From Flavobacterium ajazii (GTDB lineage Bacteria > Bacteroidota > Bacteroidia > Flavobacteriales > Flavobacteriaceae): 64,000 nucleotides of DNA. Where the stretch lies: assembly GCF_010614725.1 (NCBI RefSeq), contig NZ_JAAEHL010000001.1, positions 1 through 64,000 of the forward strand. Direction: 5' to 3'. Below the pieces are notes generated by a model. The model saw nothing but the letters and a program-made list of their open reading frames with translations, was not told the origin of the DNA and did not search any database. The position numbers and the translations under genes are program-made. Below, in pieces: positions 53,560-62,939 of the stretch. The first letter of the stretch is position 1; each line of letters opens with the position of its first letter.

Positions 53560-55980
53560 ATGTTTACAAAAAAGATCTTATTACCCGTATTGCTCTTTTC
53601 GTGTCTGTCAGCGAGCAGTCAGATTTCGTTTGGAGATTCTAAAAAAATTAATGACAACTGGAAATTCAATCTTCAGGAAACCCCGGAGGCAAAAAACACA
53701 GCTTTTGACGATAGTAAATGGCAAAAAATAAATGTGCCTCACGACTGGAGCGTAAAAGGACAATTGAGCCCAACACTGGCAAGCTGTACCGGATATTTAC
53801 CGGGAGGCATTGCTTGGTACAGAAAATCAATCAATATTCCCCAAAGCAAAAGTGGTGAAAAAGTATACTTATATTTTGAAGGAGTTTACAACAGAAGTGA
53901 AGTTTTTATCAACGGACATTCTTTAGGGAAACGTCCAAACGGTTATATTTCTTTTGCTTATGATGCGACACCATTCGTAAAATACGGAGGAGAAAATACG
54001 ATTTCAGTTCGTGTGGATCACAGTCAAAGTGCCGATTCAAGATGGTACACAGGTTCAGGGATTTACAGAGACGTATGGGTGGTATATGCAAATCCGGTTC
54101 ATATTGCACAATGGGGTGTTTATGCGTATCCTGAGTTAAAAAAAGGAGCAGGGACTTTGAATGTTGAGGTTGAGGTTGAAAATGGTTCCGCATCAAAATC
54201 ATCTCTTACGGTAATTAATGAATTGATTTCAAAAGACGGAAAATCGGTTGCTAAATCTTCTTCTAAAGTAGAAGTGGCAGCGAACCATAATGGAAAGATT
54301 TCAATTAAATTAAATGTCAAAAATCCACAGTTATGGGACTTAGATAATCCAAATTTATATGAGCTGAAAACTACTGTTTTACAAGACGGAAAACAAATTG
54401 ATAAAACGGTAACACAAACAGGTTTCAGAAACTTTACATTTGATCCAAACAATGGTTTTGCCCTTAACGGAAAATGGATGAAAGTGAAAGGTGTTTGTTT
54501 ACATCACGATGCAGGAGTTTTAGGTTCAGCAGTTCCAAGAGAAGTTTGGAAAACAAGATTACAAACATTGAAGGATATTGGTGTAAACGCTATCAGAACA
54601 AGTCATAATCCGCAGGCACCGGATTTTTATGAGCTTTGTGACGAATTAGGATTGTTAGTTTTAAATGAAGCTTATGACGAATGGGAATTCCCAAAACGTA
54701 AATGGTTAGAAGGCTGGAATTATGGGACTCCGGGCTTTGAAGGTTCGTTTGATATTTTTGCCGATTATGCCGAAAAAGACCTTGAAGATTTTGTACGTCG
54801 TGATAGAAATCATCTTTCTGTATTTGCGTGGAGTATAGGTAATGAAGTAGATTATCCAAACGATCCGTATTCGCATCCTGTTTTAGATCAGGGAAAAAAT
54901 GGATTTGGACAAGCAGCTTACGGAGGTTACAAAAAAGACGCTCCTGATGCTATGCGTCTTGGGGCAATTGCAAAACGTCTGGTTGCAGCAGTTAAAAAAT
55001 ACGACAAATCCCGTCCGACAACAGCAGGTTTAGCAGGTGTAGCGATGTCTAACGAAACAGAATATCCTGGGGCTTTGGATATTACAGGATACAATTATAC
55101 AGAAAGCAAATACCAGTCGGATCACGAAAAATATCCAAAAAGAGTGATTTTCGGAAGCGAAAATGTGCATGATATGGAACCCTGGCTGGCTGTAAAAAAC
55201 AACAAACACATCTTCGGCCAGTTTTTATGGACAGGAATTGATTATTTAGGTGAATCAGGAAGATGGCCTTCAAGAGGATTTTACTCAGGACTGGTTGATT
55301 TTGCCGGAGTAATCAAACCAAGAGGGTATTTCCGCCAGTCATTATGGTCAGACAAACCAATGGCATATTTAGGAACTTATCCGTTGACAAATGATAAAGA
55401 CGTTTCTAAAGATGCATGGGCTATCTGGAATTACGAAGCGGGTCAAAAAATTCGTGTGGTTTGTTATACGAATGCTGCGAAAGCACGTTTGGAATTAAAC
55501 GGAAAAATAGTAGGTGAAACTAAATTATACGACGAAAAAACTGGAATTATTTACTGGGATATTCCGTTTGCTTCAGGGAAATTAGAAGCCATTGGTCTAG
55601 ATAAGAGTGATAAAGAAGTCAGCCGTTATGCAATCAATTCGACACAACAGCCAGTTGAATTGACGATTGCAGAGAAGAACATCACAATCAGCAAAGATAA
55701 AGGAGTTGCCAAAATCATGGTTCAGGTTAAAGATCAAAACGGACTTCCGGTAATGCTTTCAGATAATGAAGTGACTTGTACTATTAGCGGTCCCGGAGTT
55801 TTATTAGGCCTTGAAGCCGGAAACAACAGCGACATGACAGATTATACAGATAATGTTCAGCGAGTTTTTCACGGTCATATCGCCGCTTACATTCAGGCAA
55901 CTGGTGATGCACAGCCAATAAAAGTCACTTTTACAAGTCAGTGGTTAAAACCGGTAGAGGTTATTGTGAATGTAAAATAG
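53560..55980 (+). CDS. GH2 beta-galactosidase, short form with DUF4982-type C-terminus
   Basis: This 806-residue GH2 enzyme has a signal peptide (LLFSCLSASSQ), a sugar-binding sandwich (WQKINVPHDWSVKG, GGIAWYRK), an immunoglobulin-like domain and a TIM barrel with acid/base E429 (AWSIGNEVDYP) and nucleophile E534 (IFGSENVHDM). The C-terminal part has the DUF4982/Ig-like region (RVVCYTNAAKARLELNGKIV) found in Bacteroidota beta-galactosidases. It probably releases beta-linked galactose from oligosaccharides in the periplasm. The cysteine at residue 14 is too early for a convincing lipobox. It is inside the SusCD operon, between GH30 and GH27. Confidence 0.88.
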   Translation: MFTKKILLPVLLFSCLSASSQISFGDSKKINDNWKFNLQETPEAKNTAFDDSKWQKINVPHDWSVKGQLSPTLASCTGYLPGGIAWYRKSINIPQSKSGEKVYLYFEGVYNRSEVFINGHSLGKRPNGYISFAYDATPFVKYGGENTISVRVDHSQSADSRWYTGSGIYRDVWVVYANPVHIAQWGVYAYPELKKGAGTLNVEVEVENGSASKSSLTVINELISKDGKSVAKSSSKVEVAANHNGKISIKLNVKNPQLWDLDNPNLYELKTTVLQDGKQIDKTVTQTGFRNFTFDPNNGFALNGKWMKVKGVCLHHDAGVLGSAVPREVWKTRLQTLKDIGVNAIRTSHNPQAPDFYELCDELGLLVLNEAYDEWEFPKRKWLEGWNYGTPGFEGSFDIFADYAEKDLEDFVRRDRNHLSVFAWSIGNEVDYPNDPYSHPVLDQGKNGFGQAAYGGYKKDAPDAMRLGAIAKRLVAAVKKYDKSRPTTAGLAGVAMSNETEYPGALDITGYNYTESKYQSDHEKYPKRVIFGSENVHDMEPWLAVKNNKHIFGQFLWTGIDYLGESGRWPSRGFYSGLVDFAGVIKPRGYFRQSLWSDKPMAYLGTYPLTNDKDVSKDAWAIWNYEAGQKIRVVCYTNAAKARLELNGKIVGETKLYDEKTGIIYWDIPFASGKLEAIGLDKSDKEVSRYAINSTQQPVELTIAEKNITISKDKGVAKIMVQVKDQNGLPVMLSDNEVTCTISGPGVLLGLEAGNNSDMTDYTDNVQRVFHGHIAAYIQATGDAQPIKVTFTSQWLKPVEVIVNVK

Positions 55981-56009
55981 TTTAGTAAGTTTTTTCTAAA
56001 ACTTTTTGA

Positions 56010-56046
56010 TTAACCTGTTTGCTTTTTTGTTAAGTAAGCAGGTTAA
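56010..56046 (+). other. Hairpin between the GH2 and GH27 genes
   Basis: TTAACCTG at the left end pairs with CAGGTTAA at the right end around a loop with a T6 stretch. No T run follows, so it is more likely an RNA-stability or processing structure than a terminator. Confidence 0.4.
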
Positions 56047-56108
56047 TTGTTGTAATGACGAAAAGTTTATTATATTTGAAGTGTAGTATTAACACTTATT
56101 TTAGTAAT

Positions 56109-57476
56109 ATGAAAATAAAAAGCATATTTATATTTGGTTTAAGTTTTTTTTTAGTTACATTTTTTTCAAATGCTCAAAAAGCAGTTTTTAAGAAAGATGA
56201 ATTTAAGCAATGGGCAAAAACTCCTCCAATGGGCTGGAACAGCTGGGATTGTTATGGTCCGACAGTAGAAGAACACGAGGTAAAAGCCAATGCCGATTAT
56301 ATGGCAAAAGAGCTAAAAAAATATGGTTGGGAATATGTGGTAGTAGACATCAGATGGTTTGTAGAAAATGATAAGGCGGGAGGATATAACCAGACAGACC
56401 CACGTTATGTAATAGATAAGTACGGAAGATATCTGTCGGCAGTAAATCGTTTTCCTTCTGCAAAAGACGGACAGGGTTTTAAACCTTTGGCAGATTACAT
56501 TCATAAAAAAGGATTGAAATTTGGAATTCATATCATGCGTGGAATTCCTAAAAAAGCGGTTGAAGATAAAATGCCGATTAAAGGTGCAAACGGTGTTACA
56601 GCCGATCAGATTTACACTACAGCCTTGCAGTGCGAATGGCTAAAAGACAATTATACCATTGTCGCCGATAAACCGGGAGCACAGGAATATTATGATTCTA
56701 TTTTTGAATTATATGCACAATGGGGAGTAGACTTCATTAAAATTGATGATTTGTCAAGACCGTATCACGAAGGTGAAATCAACCTAATCAGAAATGCGAT
56801 CGATAAATGCGGACGCAAAATTGTATTGAGTACTTCACCTGGAGAAACACCAATTTCAGCTGCTGCACACGTAAGTACACATGCCAATATGTGGCGTATG
56901 GTGGATGACGTTTGGGATACCTGGCCGCACATTACACACCTGATGGATGTTGCTCAAAAATGGTATCCGTACATCGCTCCGGGCACATGGCCCGATTGCG
57001 ATATGATTCCGCTTGGCCGTATTTCTATTCGTGGGGAACGTGGTAAAGACAGAATGACCCGTTTGACAAAAGACGAACAATATACCTTAATTACTTTTTT
57101 CAATATTTTTAAATCCCCTTTATTCTTTGGAGGAGATTTACCAAGCAACGATGCTTTTACCTTGTCATTATTGACGAATAAAGAAGTGGTAAAAATGCAT
57201 AATGAAAGTACTAATGTAAAACAGCTTTTTCATAAAGACGGAAAAATTGCAGTGACTTCAGAAAATCCTAAAGATGGTAGCGTATATCTGGCTTTATTCA
57301 ATATTTCAGATTCGGCAGAAGAAAAGGTATCGGTAAATCTTTCAGACCTTAATATTCCCGGTTTTAAAGGAGCTATAAATATGTGGACGGGTGAAAATCT
57401 GAAAATTTCGTCTAAAGAAATTTCTGCAACATTAAAACCTCACAGTTCTGTGCTTTATAAATTAAAAACCAAATAA
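56109..57476 (+). CDS. GH27 alpha-galactosidase or beta-L-arabinopyranosidase
   Basis: This 455-residue GH27 enzyme opens with a signal peptide (IFIFGLSFFLVTFFSNAQ) and the family hallmark TPPMGWNSWDCYGPTVEEHE. The nucleophile is D213 in DFIKIDDLSRPY, and the acid/base is in RMVDDVWDTW. A C-terminal beta-sandwich closes the protein (LKPHSSVLYKLKTK). GH27 covers alpha-galactosidase, alpha-N-acetylgalactosaminidase and beta-L-arabinopyranosidase; the arabinogalactan context makes the last plausible. The ATG at 56109 is used because it begins the signal peptide; a longer frame from 56055 adds 18 residues without purpose. It is followed by GH51 after 2 bp, so the two are coupled. Confidence 0.88.
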   Translation: MKIKSIFIFGLSFFLVTFFSNAQKAVFKKDEFKQWAKTPPMGWNSWDCYGPTVEEHEVKANADYMAKELKKYGWEYVVVDIRWFVENDKAGGYNQTDPRYVIDKYGRYLSAVNRFPSAKDGQGFKPLADYIHKKGLKFGIHIMRGIPKKAVEDKMPIKGANGVTADQIYTTALQCEWLKDNYTIVADKPGAQEYYDSIFELYAQWGVDFIKIDDLSRPYHEGEINLIRNAIDKCGRKIVLSTSPGETPISAAAHVSTHANMWRMVDDVWDTWPHITHLMDVAQKWYPYIAPGTWPDCDMIPLGRISIRGERGKDRMTRLTKDEQYTLITFFNIFKSPLFFGGDLPSNDAFTLSLLTNKEVVKMHNESTNVKQLFHKDGKIAVTSENPKDGSVYLALFNISDSAEEKVSVNLSDLNIPGFKGAINMWTGENLKISSKEISATLKPHSSVLYKLKTK

Positions 57477-57478
57477 TA

Positions 57479-60052
57479 ATGAAGCACTTTCTACCGAAAA
57501 ACCTTCTGGTTCAGCTGTCGCTTTTAGTTATTGTTTTGTTTTCATCTGCTTTTACTTTAAAGATTAAAGATGAAAAACCGGATAAGGTCTATCTTTTTGC
57601 GTATTCAACATTAAAAAGCAACGGAAGAAACGGACTTCATTTTGCCTGGAGCGCAGATCGGAAAAACTGGTTTGCGATAGGACCTGAACATTCTTTTTTA
57701 AAATCAGATTACGGCAGCTGGGGACCAACAGGCAAATGCATGACGGAACCGTTTTTTATAAAAGATGAAAACGGTATTTTTCATTGTTTATGGAGTGTAA
57801 ATGATGATGTTTTTGCGCATGCTTCAAGCAAAAATCTAATTAACTGGAAAAGCCAGAATTACGTTCAGGCGATGAAAGGTCTAGAAACAGGAGAGAAGCC
57901 AATTATTAAAGATGTAAAAGTAAGCCGTAAAAACGGGCAGTATGTCATTCACTGGACATCGGATAATAAAAACTATTCGAATACCACTAAAGATTTCAAA
58001 AACTATTCAGCTACAACAATTGATACTGAAAGTCTTCCTTTACGAACTGAGATTATCCTGCAGGGACAAAATGTAAAAGGAACAATAACAGAAGTTGAGT
58101 GGAGTCTGGTTGATTCACTGATCAGAAATATGGAAGCTTCAAAATTCAGGGACACACAAAACGATGCTTCTCCCAAAAATGACAGTATATTATTTGATGG
58201 TTTAAAACCTGTAGCGGCTCAAATTAGTATTTCTGCGAAAGATGCTAAGAAAATCAGCAATATGCTTACAGGCGTATTTTTTGAAGATATTAATTATGCG
58301 GCAGATGGCGGTCTATACGGAGAACTGATTCAAAATCGTGGTTTCGAATATACGGTTCATGATAAAAAAGGCAGGGATGAAAAATGGAACGCAACAATGG
58401 CGTGGAGCGGTGATTTTAAAATTGCAAAAGAAAATCCGATTCATATCAACAATCCCAATTATGCAGTGGTTACAAAGGGAACCATCAGCAACACCGGATT
58501 TGATGGCATTCCGCTTAAAGTCAATGAAAAATATGATTTTAGCGTATTTGCCAAAGGTGCGGTTTTTGTCGTAAGACTAAAATCGGCTTCGGGAGAAACT
58601 TTAGCGGAAGCCTCTTTAAAACCAACCGCGTCATGGAAAAAAGTAAGTGCAGTCCTAAAACCATCCAAAACGGTAACCGATGCACATTTGGAAATCAGTA
58701 CAACCGGCGAAACAGCTGTTGATATGATTTCGCTTTTCCCGCAAAAGACTTTCAAAAACCGCAAAAATGGTCTTCGTGCAGATTTGGCAGAAACCATTGC
58801 AGCAATGCATCCTAAGTTTGTTCGTTTTCCGGGTGGCTGTGTAGCGCACGGAGACGGAATCCACAATATTTACAAATGGAAAAATACGATTGGACCTTTA
58901 GAAAGCCGTATTCCGTCAAGAAATATCTGGAACTACCATCAGTCAATGGGATTGGGATATTTCGAATATTTTCAGTTTTGTGAAGATCTGGGAGCAGAGC
59001 CGGTTCCGGTTTTAGCAGCAGGTGTTCCATGCCAGAATTCTTCTGACGGTGGTGCCGGACAGCAATTTGGAATTCCGATGCAAGACATGGACGAGTATGT
59101 GCAGGATGTTTTGGATTTAATTGAATATGCAAATGGAAGTGTAACCAGTGTCTGGGGAAAAAAACGTGCCGAAGCAGGACATCCAAAACCTTTCAATTTA
59201 AAATATGTCGGAATCGGAAATGAAGACCTGATTAGTGATGTTTTCGAAGAACGTTACCGAATGATCGTAAAAGCCGTACAGCAAAAATATCCTGAAATCA
59301 TTGTAATTGGTACCGTTGGACCTTTTAACGAAGGATCCGATTATGAAGAAGGATGGGCGCTTGCAGACGATATGAAACTGCCAATTGTAGACGAACATTA
59401 TTACCAGAGTCCGGGCTGGTTCATCAACAATCAGGATTTTTATGATGGCTATGACCGCTCAAAATCAAAAGTATATTTGGGTGAATATGCTTCACGTTCT
59501 AATAAATTCTATAACGCTTTGGCGGAAGCCATATATCTGACAGCCGTTGAACGTAACGGAGATGTGGTGGCAATGGCTTCTTATGCACCGTTATTGGCTC
59601 GTGAAAAGCATACACAATGGAATCCGGATTTGATTTATTTTACCGGAAGCGAAGTAAAACCAACGGTGAATTATTATGTACAGCAATTGTATGGTCAGAA
59701 TCCGGGTGATGTTTATCTGCAAAATACTATAAAACTGTCAGATACCAATAACGATGTCAGCAAACGTTTCGGAGTATCGGCAGTTCAGGACAATGCCACC
59801 GGGGATTTGATCGTAAAATTGGTTAATCTGCTTCCGGTTGCGGTAACGCCTTCCATAGATTTGACTAATCTTTCAACTGCTGAAAATACAACTTATACGC
59901 TGATGACAGGAAAACCGGATAAAACAGCCGCGAGACCGACGACTCAGAAACTGACAGCCAAAGAAGCATTTTCAAAAGAATTGCCTCCGTATTCTTTCGC
60001 AGTAATCCGCGTGAAGATCAGTTCTAAAACACTTTTAAAGGAAAGCTTTTAA
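57479..60052 (+). CDS. GH51 alpha-L-arabinofuranosidase with an extra N-terminal GH43-like domain
   Basis: This 857-residue protein is longer than usual GH51 enzymes of about 500-660. Residues 30-250 resemble the start of a GH43 propeller (KVYLFAYSTLKSNGRNGLHF, AWSADRKNWFAIGPE, HASSKNLINWKSQNY). The GH51 part begins near residue 255 (FFEDINYAADGGLYGELIQN), holds a carbohydrate-binding sandwich, then the barrel with acid/base E582 (GIGNEDLISDVFE) and nucleophile E669 (YLGEYASRS). GH51 enzymes remove alpha-L-arabinofuranose. The N-terminal half-propeller looks too short to be an active GH43 and may be a binding module. A signal peptide (LLVIVLFSSAFT) precedes it. Confidence 0.88.
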   Translation: MKHFLPKNLLVQLSLLVIVLFSSAFTLKIKDEKPDKVYLFAYSTLKSNGRNGLHFAWSADRKNWFAIGPEHSFLKSDYGSWGPTGKCMTEPFFIKDENGIFHCLWSVNDDVFAHASSKNLINWKSQNYVQAMKGLETGEKPIIKDVKVSRKNGQYVIHWTSDNKNYSNTTKDFKNYSATTIDTESLPLRTEIILQGQNVKGTITEVEWSLVDSLIRNMEASKFRDTQNDASPKNDSILFDGLKPVAAQISISAKDAKKISNMLTGVFFEDINYAADGGLYGELIQNRGFEYTVHDKKGRDEKWNATMAWSGDFKIAKENPIHINNPNYAVVTKGTISNTGFDGIPLKVNEKYDFSVFAKGAVFVVRLKSASGETLAEASLKPTASWKKVSAVLKPSKTVTDAHLEISTTGETAVDMISLFPQKTFKNRKNGLRADLAETIAAMHPKFVRFPGGCVAHGDGIHNIYKWKNTIGPLESRIPSRNIWNYHQSMGLGYFEYFQFCEDLGAEPVPVLAAGVPCQNSSDGGAGQQFGIPMQDMDEYVQDVLDLIEYANGSVTSVWGKKRAEAGHPKPFNLKYVGIGNEDLISDVFEERYRMIVKAVQQKYPEIIVIGTVGPFNEGSDYEEGWALADDMKLPIVDEHYYQSPGWFINNQDFYDGYDRSKSKVYLGEYASRSNKFYNALAEAIYLTAVERNGDVVAMASYAPLLAREKHTQWNPDLIYFTGSEVKPTVNYYVQQLYGQNPGDVYLQNTIKLSDTNNDVSKRFGVSAVQDNATGDLIVKLVNLLPVAVTPSIDLTNLSTAENTTYTLMTGKPDKTAARPTTQKLTAKEAFSKELPPYSFAVIRVKISSKTLLKESF

Positions 60053-60100
60053 ATTTTGCTTCATGGTATAATTTAAAACAGTAAATAAAATCAATTGATA

Positions 60101-62032
60101 ATGAAAAAAACACATTTTTGTATTGTAGCACTAGTAGCGTTTTTTAATATGCTACAAGCACAGCAGCCCGCAGCAGGAACTCCGCCCGTTATTGCCGGAA
60201 AGGATTTAACCGCTTATTTGTTTGTTTACTTTACCGGAAACGCTGTCGAAGACGAAGCCGTTCGTTACGCAGTCAGCACCGATGGATACCATTATTACCA
60301 TCTCAATAACAACAAACCGGTTATAGACAGCAAGGTCATCAGTTCAACAGGAGGGGTACGCGATCCTCATATTTTGCGAGGTGATGATGGTAAAACATTT
60401 TATATGGTGTTGACCGATATGACGTCATCAAAAGGCTGGGACAGCAACCGTGCCATGGTTTTGCTAAAAAGTACCGACCTTGTAAACTGGAAAACCAGTA
60501 TTGTGAATATTCAGAAAGCATTTCAGGGCAATGAAAACCTGAAACGTGTATGGGCACCGCAGACGATTTACGATGCCAAAGCCGGAAAATATCTGATTTA
60601 CTTCAGCATGCAGCACAACAAAGATGCTGATAAAATTTACTACGCCTACGCGAATAAAGATTTTACAGCACTGGAAAGTGAACCAAAATTATTATTCGTT
60701 CCAAAATCTGAAAAAGCCTGTATTGATGGCGATATCATTGAAAAAGACGGTGTTTATCATCTTTTTTATAAAACTGAAACTGAAAATCCGGGTATCAAAG
60801 TGGCTACTACAACCGATTTGACTTCCGGAAAATGGACAGAAAACGACAATTACCTGCAGCAGACCAAAGAATCTGTAGAAGGTTCCAGTGTTTTCAAACT
60901 AAATAATTCGGATGAGTATATCCTTATGTATGATGTTTACAAAAAAGGAAGATATCAGTTCACAAAAAGTTCTGATTTAGAGAATTTCAAAGCAATTGAT
61001 GATGAGATTTCAATGGATTTTAAACCGCGCCACGGAACTATTTTGCCAATCACCCGTTCCGAATTAAAAAGGCTGCTTGCCAAATGGGGAACTCCTGAAA
61101 AATTGCCAAAACTGAATAACAATCCGGTTTTAGAAGGTTATTATGCCGATCCTGATATTTTGTATTCAAACAAAACCAAAAAATATTACATCTACCCAAC
61201 CAGTGATGGTTTTGACGGCTGGTCCGGAACATATTTTAAAACCTTTTCTTCAGCTGATTTAGTCGACTGGAAAGACGAAGGCGTTATTTTAGACTTGCCA
61301 AAAGACGTGAGCTGGGCCAACAGAAATGCCTGGGCGCCTTGTATTGTGGAGAAAAAGGTAAAAGGAAAATACAAATATTTTTATTATTTCACCGCAGTGC
61401 AAAAAATTGGCGTTGCCGTTTCAGACAGTCCGACGGGACCTTTCAAAGACAGCGGAAAGGCGTTGGTAGCCACCAAACCCGAAGGAGCAAAAGGCGGTCA
61501 GGAAATCGATCCGGATGTTTTTACTGATCCTAAAACCGGCAAAAGCTATTTGTACTGGGGGAACGGATACATGGCTGTAGCCGAACTGAATGACGATATG
61601 ATTTCTTTCAAAGGCGATGTAAAATTGATTAAAGTAGATAAGACTTTCCGTGAAGGAACTTATGTTATTTACAGAAAAGGAACTTACTATTTCATGTGGA
61701 GCGAAGACGACACCAGAAGCCCGAATTACAAAGTGCGCTACGGAACTTCAAAATCGCCTTTGGGACCAATTGAAATTCCCGAAAACAACATCGTAATTCA
61801 GGGAATCCCGGATCAGGGAATCTATGCAACAGGACACAATTCGGTTTTACAGATTCCAAACAAAGACGAATGGTATATCACCTACCATCGATTTTCATAC
61901 CCAACCGGAATAAAAATGGGAAGAGCCGGAGGTTTTCACCGCGAAGTCTGCATTGACAAACTAGAATTCAATCCGAACGGAACCATTAAACAGGTAACCC
62001 CAACACATACAGGAATACAACCAATTAAGTAA
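60101..62032 (+). CDS. Secreted protein with two tandem GH43 domains
   Basis: This 644-residue protein has a signal peptide (CIVALVAFFNMLQAQ) and two five-bladed GH43 propellers. Domain 1 (about 30-325) carries catalytic base D88 (VRDPHIL), CIDGDIIEKDG and acid E260 (VEGSSVF). Domain 2 (about 335-640) carries D350 (YADPDIL), EIDPDVFTD and acid E518 (REGTYVI). Both therefore keep the three acidic residues expected of GH43 enzymes. GH43 includes arabinofuranosidases, xylosidases and exo-beta-1,3-galactanases. The ATG at 60101 is preferred over the in-frame TTG at 60095. It is the last gene of the SusCD operon, followed by a strong terminator. Confidence 0.87.
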   Translation: MKKTHFCIVALVAFFNMLQAQQPAAGTPPVIAGKDLTAYLFVYFTGNAVEDEAVRYAVSTDGYHYYHLNNNKPVIDSKVISSTGGVRDPHILRGDDGKTFYMVLTDMTSSKGWDSNRAMVLLKSTDLVNWKTSIVNIQKAFQGNENLKRVWAPQTIYDAKAGKYLIYFSMQHNKDADKIYYAYANKDFTALESEPKLLFVPKSEKACIDGDIIEKDGVYHLFYKTETENPGIKVATTTDLTSGKWTENDNYLQQTKESVEGSSVFKLNNSDEYILMYDVYKKGRYQFTKSSDLENFKAIDDEISMDFKPRHGTILPITRSELKRLLAKWGTPEKLPKLNNNPVLEGYYADPDILYSNKTKKYYIYPTSDGFDGWSGTYFKTFSSADLVDWKDEGVILDLPKDVSWANRNAWAPCIVEKKVKGKYKYFYYFTAVQKIGVAVSDSPTGPFKDSGKALVATKPEGAKGGQEIDPDVFTDPKTGKSYLYWGNGYMAVAELNDDMISFKGDVKLIKVDKTFREGTYVIYRKGTYYFMWSEDDTRSPNYKVRYGTSKSPLGPIEIPENNIVIQGIPDQGIYATGHNSVLQIPNKDEWYITYHRFSYPTGIKMGRAGGFHREVCIDKLEFNPNGTIKQVTPTHTGIQPIK

Positions 62033-62050
62033 TGCGGATTATTTAGTTGT

Positions 62051-62090
62051 AAAAAGCTGCTCTACTTTGCCCCGGAGCAGCTTTTTTTTG
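62051..62090 (+). terminator. Rho-independent terminator of the SusCD operon
   Basis: AAAAAGCTGCTC and GAGCAGCTTTTTTTT form a GC-rich stem followed by eight T residues. It starts 18 bp after the GH43 stop codon. Confidence 0.9.
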
Positions 62091-62118
62091 TTTTAAGAAG
62101 TATCCGTTTTTAAATTAG

Positions 62119-62210
62119 AAGCTGTTCCTGCCATCCGCTGTATCTTTTGTGGCTCCCGATAGTTGTCGGGACGCTACAAAAAGATGCCGCTTCTGTCAGG
62201 GCTAGGGCTT
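62119..62210. repeat. Structured intergenic repeat with a long hairpin
   Basis: The core 62142-62184 folds as an almost continuous hairpin: ATCTTTTGTGGCTCCCGAT on the left, a 4-nt loop, and a right arm with GTCGGGA and GCTACAAAAAGAT. The flanks (GCTGTTCCTGCCATCCGCTG and GCCGCTTCTGTCAGGGCTAG) look like parts of the same conserved element. I recall similar sequences between genes in other flavobacteria, but could not search. Confidence 0.6.
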
Positions 62211-62266
62211 TTGGGTTTCATAAAGAGTTTTTTAGTCTTAAAATTTTTTGGTAAAATTACAACAGC

Positions 62267-62300
62267 TGTCTGGCTGAGCGGAGTCGAAGCCCTTCCTGAT
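62267..62300 (+). repeat. Half copy of the dispersed palindromic repeat
   Basis: TGTCTGGCTGAGCGGAGTCG matches the left arm of the complete copies at 9501 and 35273. The right arm is absent. Confidence 0.6.
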
Positions 62301-62363
62301 TTAAAAGTATGTTTATAAATTATCAAAGTTTTTCCTATATTCGCTGAAATGAATAGTAGTGAT

Positions 62364-62409
62364 AAAATCACACATACCTGACCAAAATAAGCTAGCTCTG
62401 TGTGATTTT
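62364..62409. promoter_or_regulatory. Perfect 11-bp inverted repeat upstream of an unrecognised gene
   Basis: AAAATCACACA (62364-62374) is the exact reverse complement of TGTGTGATTTT (62399-62409), with 24 bp between. It lies 49 bp ahead of the gene at 62459. It may be a binding site or an RNA hairpin. Confidence 0.4.
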
Positions 62410-62458
62410 GTTACACATATAAAGAAGTTAGCAGATATAGCAAAAAAAATGCGACATT

Positions 62459-62914
62459 ATGCCAGAATCAAAAATAGTATTTGAAAACAATAAGGGATTT
62501 TGGATTCACGAAATTTATATGCAGTTAGTTTACTGCTATATATATACAGAATTGTCTAAGTCTGAATATAGTATTACAAAGAAAGATGATATGCTTTATT
62601 CAATTAAATTTCATATAGATGGTTGGTCAACGGGAATTATGTCTCTAGGCTGGTTTGACTATGTCCAAAGCAAATCAGACAAAAAAAATATTCTATTAGT
62701 TTTGGAGAATACTAAATCAATGCTCAAGCTTAAAGGAGATTACATAAAAGTTAATGAATTACAAGACATAAAAACTGAAGATGAAGATTTTAAACTTTTT
62801 TATAGAACTCCTTTTCCTGTTTCGGAGTTAATAAAAGTAATTAATGCACTTATTGAAATGGTCGAAGGAGTTTGGAATTCCACTAATTATAATATGGAAA
62901 TTAAGTATAAGTAA
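62459..62914 (+). CDS. Hypothetical protein (151 aa)
   Basis: I do not recognise this protein. It has no signal peptide and is aromatic- and lysine-rich (FWIHEIYMQLVYCYIYTELS, GIMSLGWFDYVQSKSDKKN), with a mixed alpha/beta pattern. Size and composition resemble small immunity proteins of Rhs or contact-dependent systems, but no toxin gene is next to it, so this is a guess. The region is AT-rich compared with the carbohydrate operon. A long palindrome begins 25 bp after the stop. Confidence 0.6.
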   Translation: MPESKIVFENNKGFWIHEIYMQLVYCYIYTELSKSEYSITKKDDMLYSIKFHIDGWSTGIMSLGWFDYVQSKSDKKNILLVLENTKSMLKLKGDYIKVNELQDIKTEDEDFKLFYRTPFPVSELIKVINALIEMVEGVWNSTNYNMEIKYK

Positions 62915-62939
62915 TATAATAATAAGCTAAAAAAACTAC

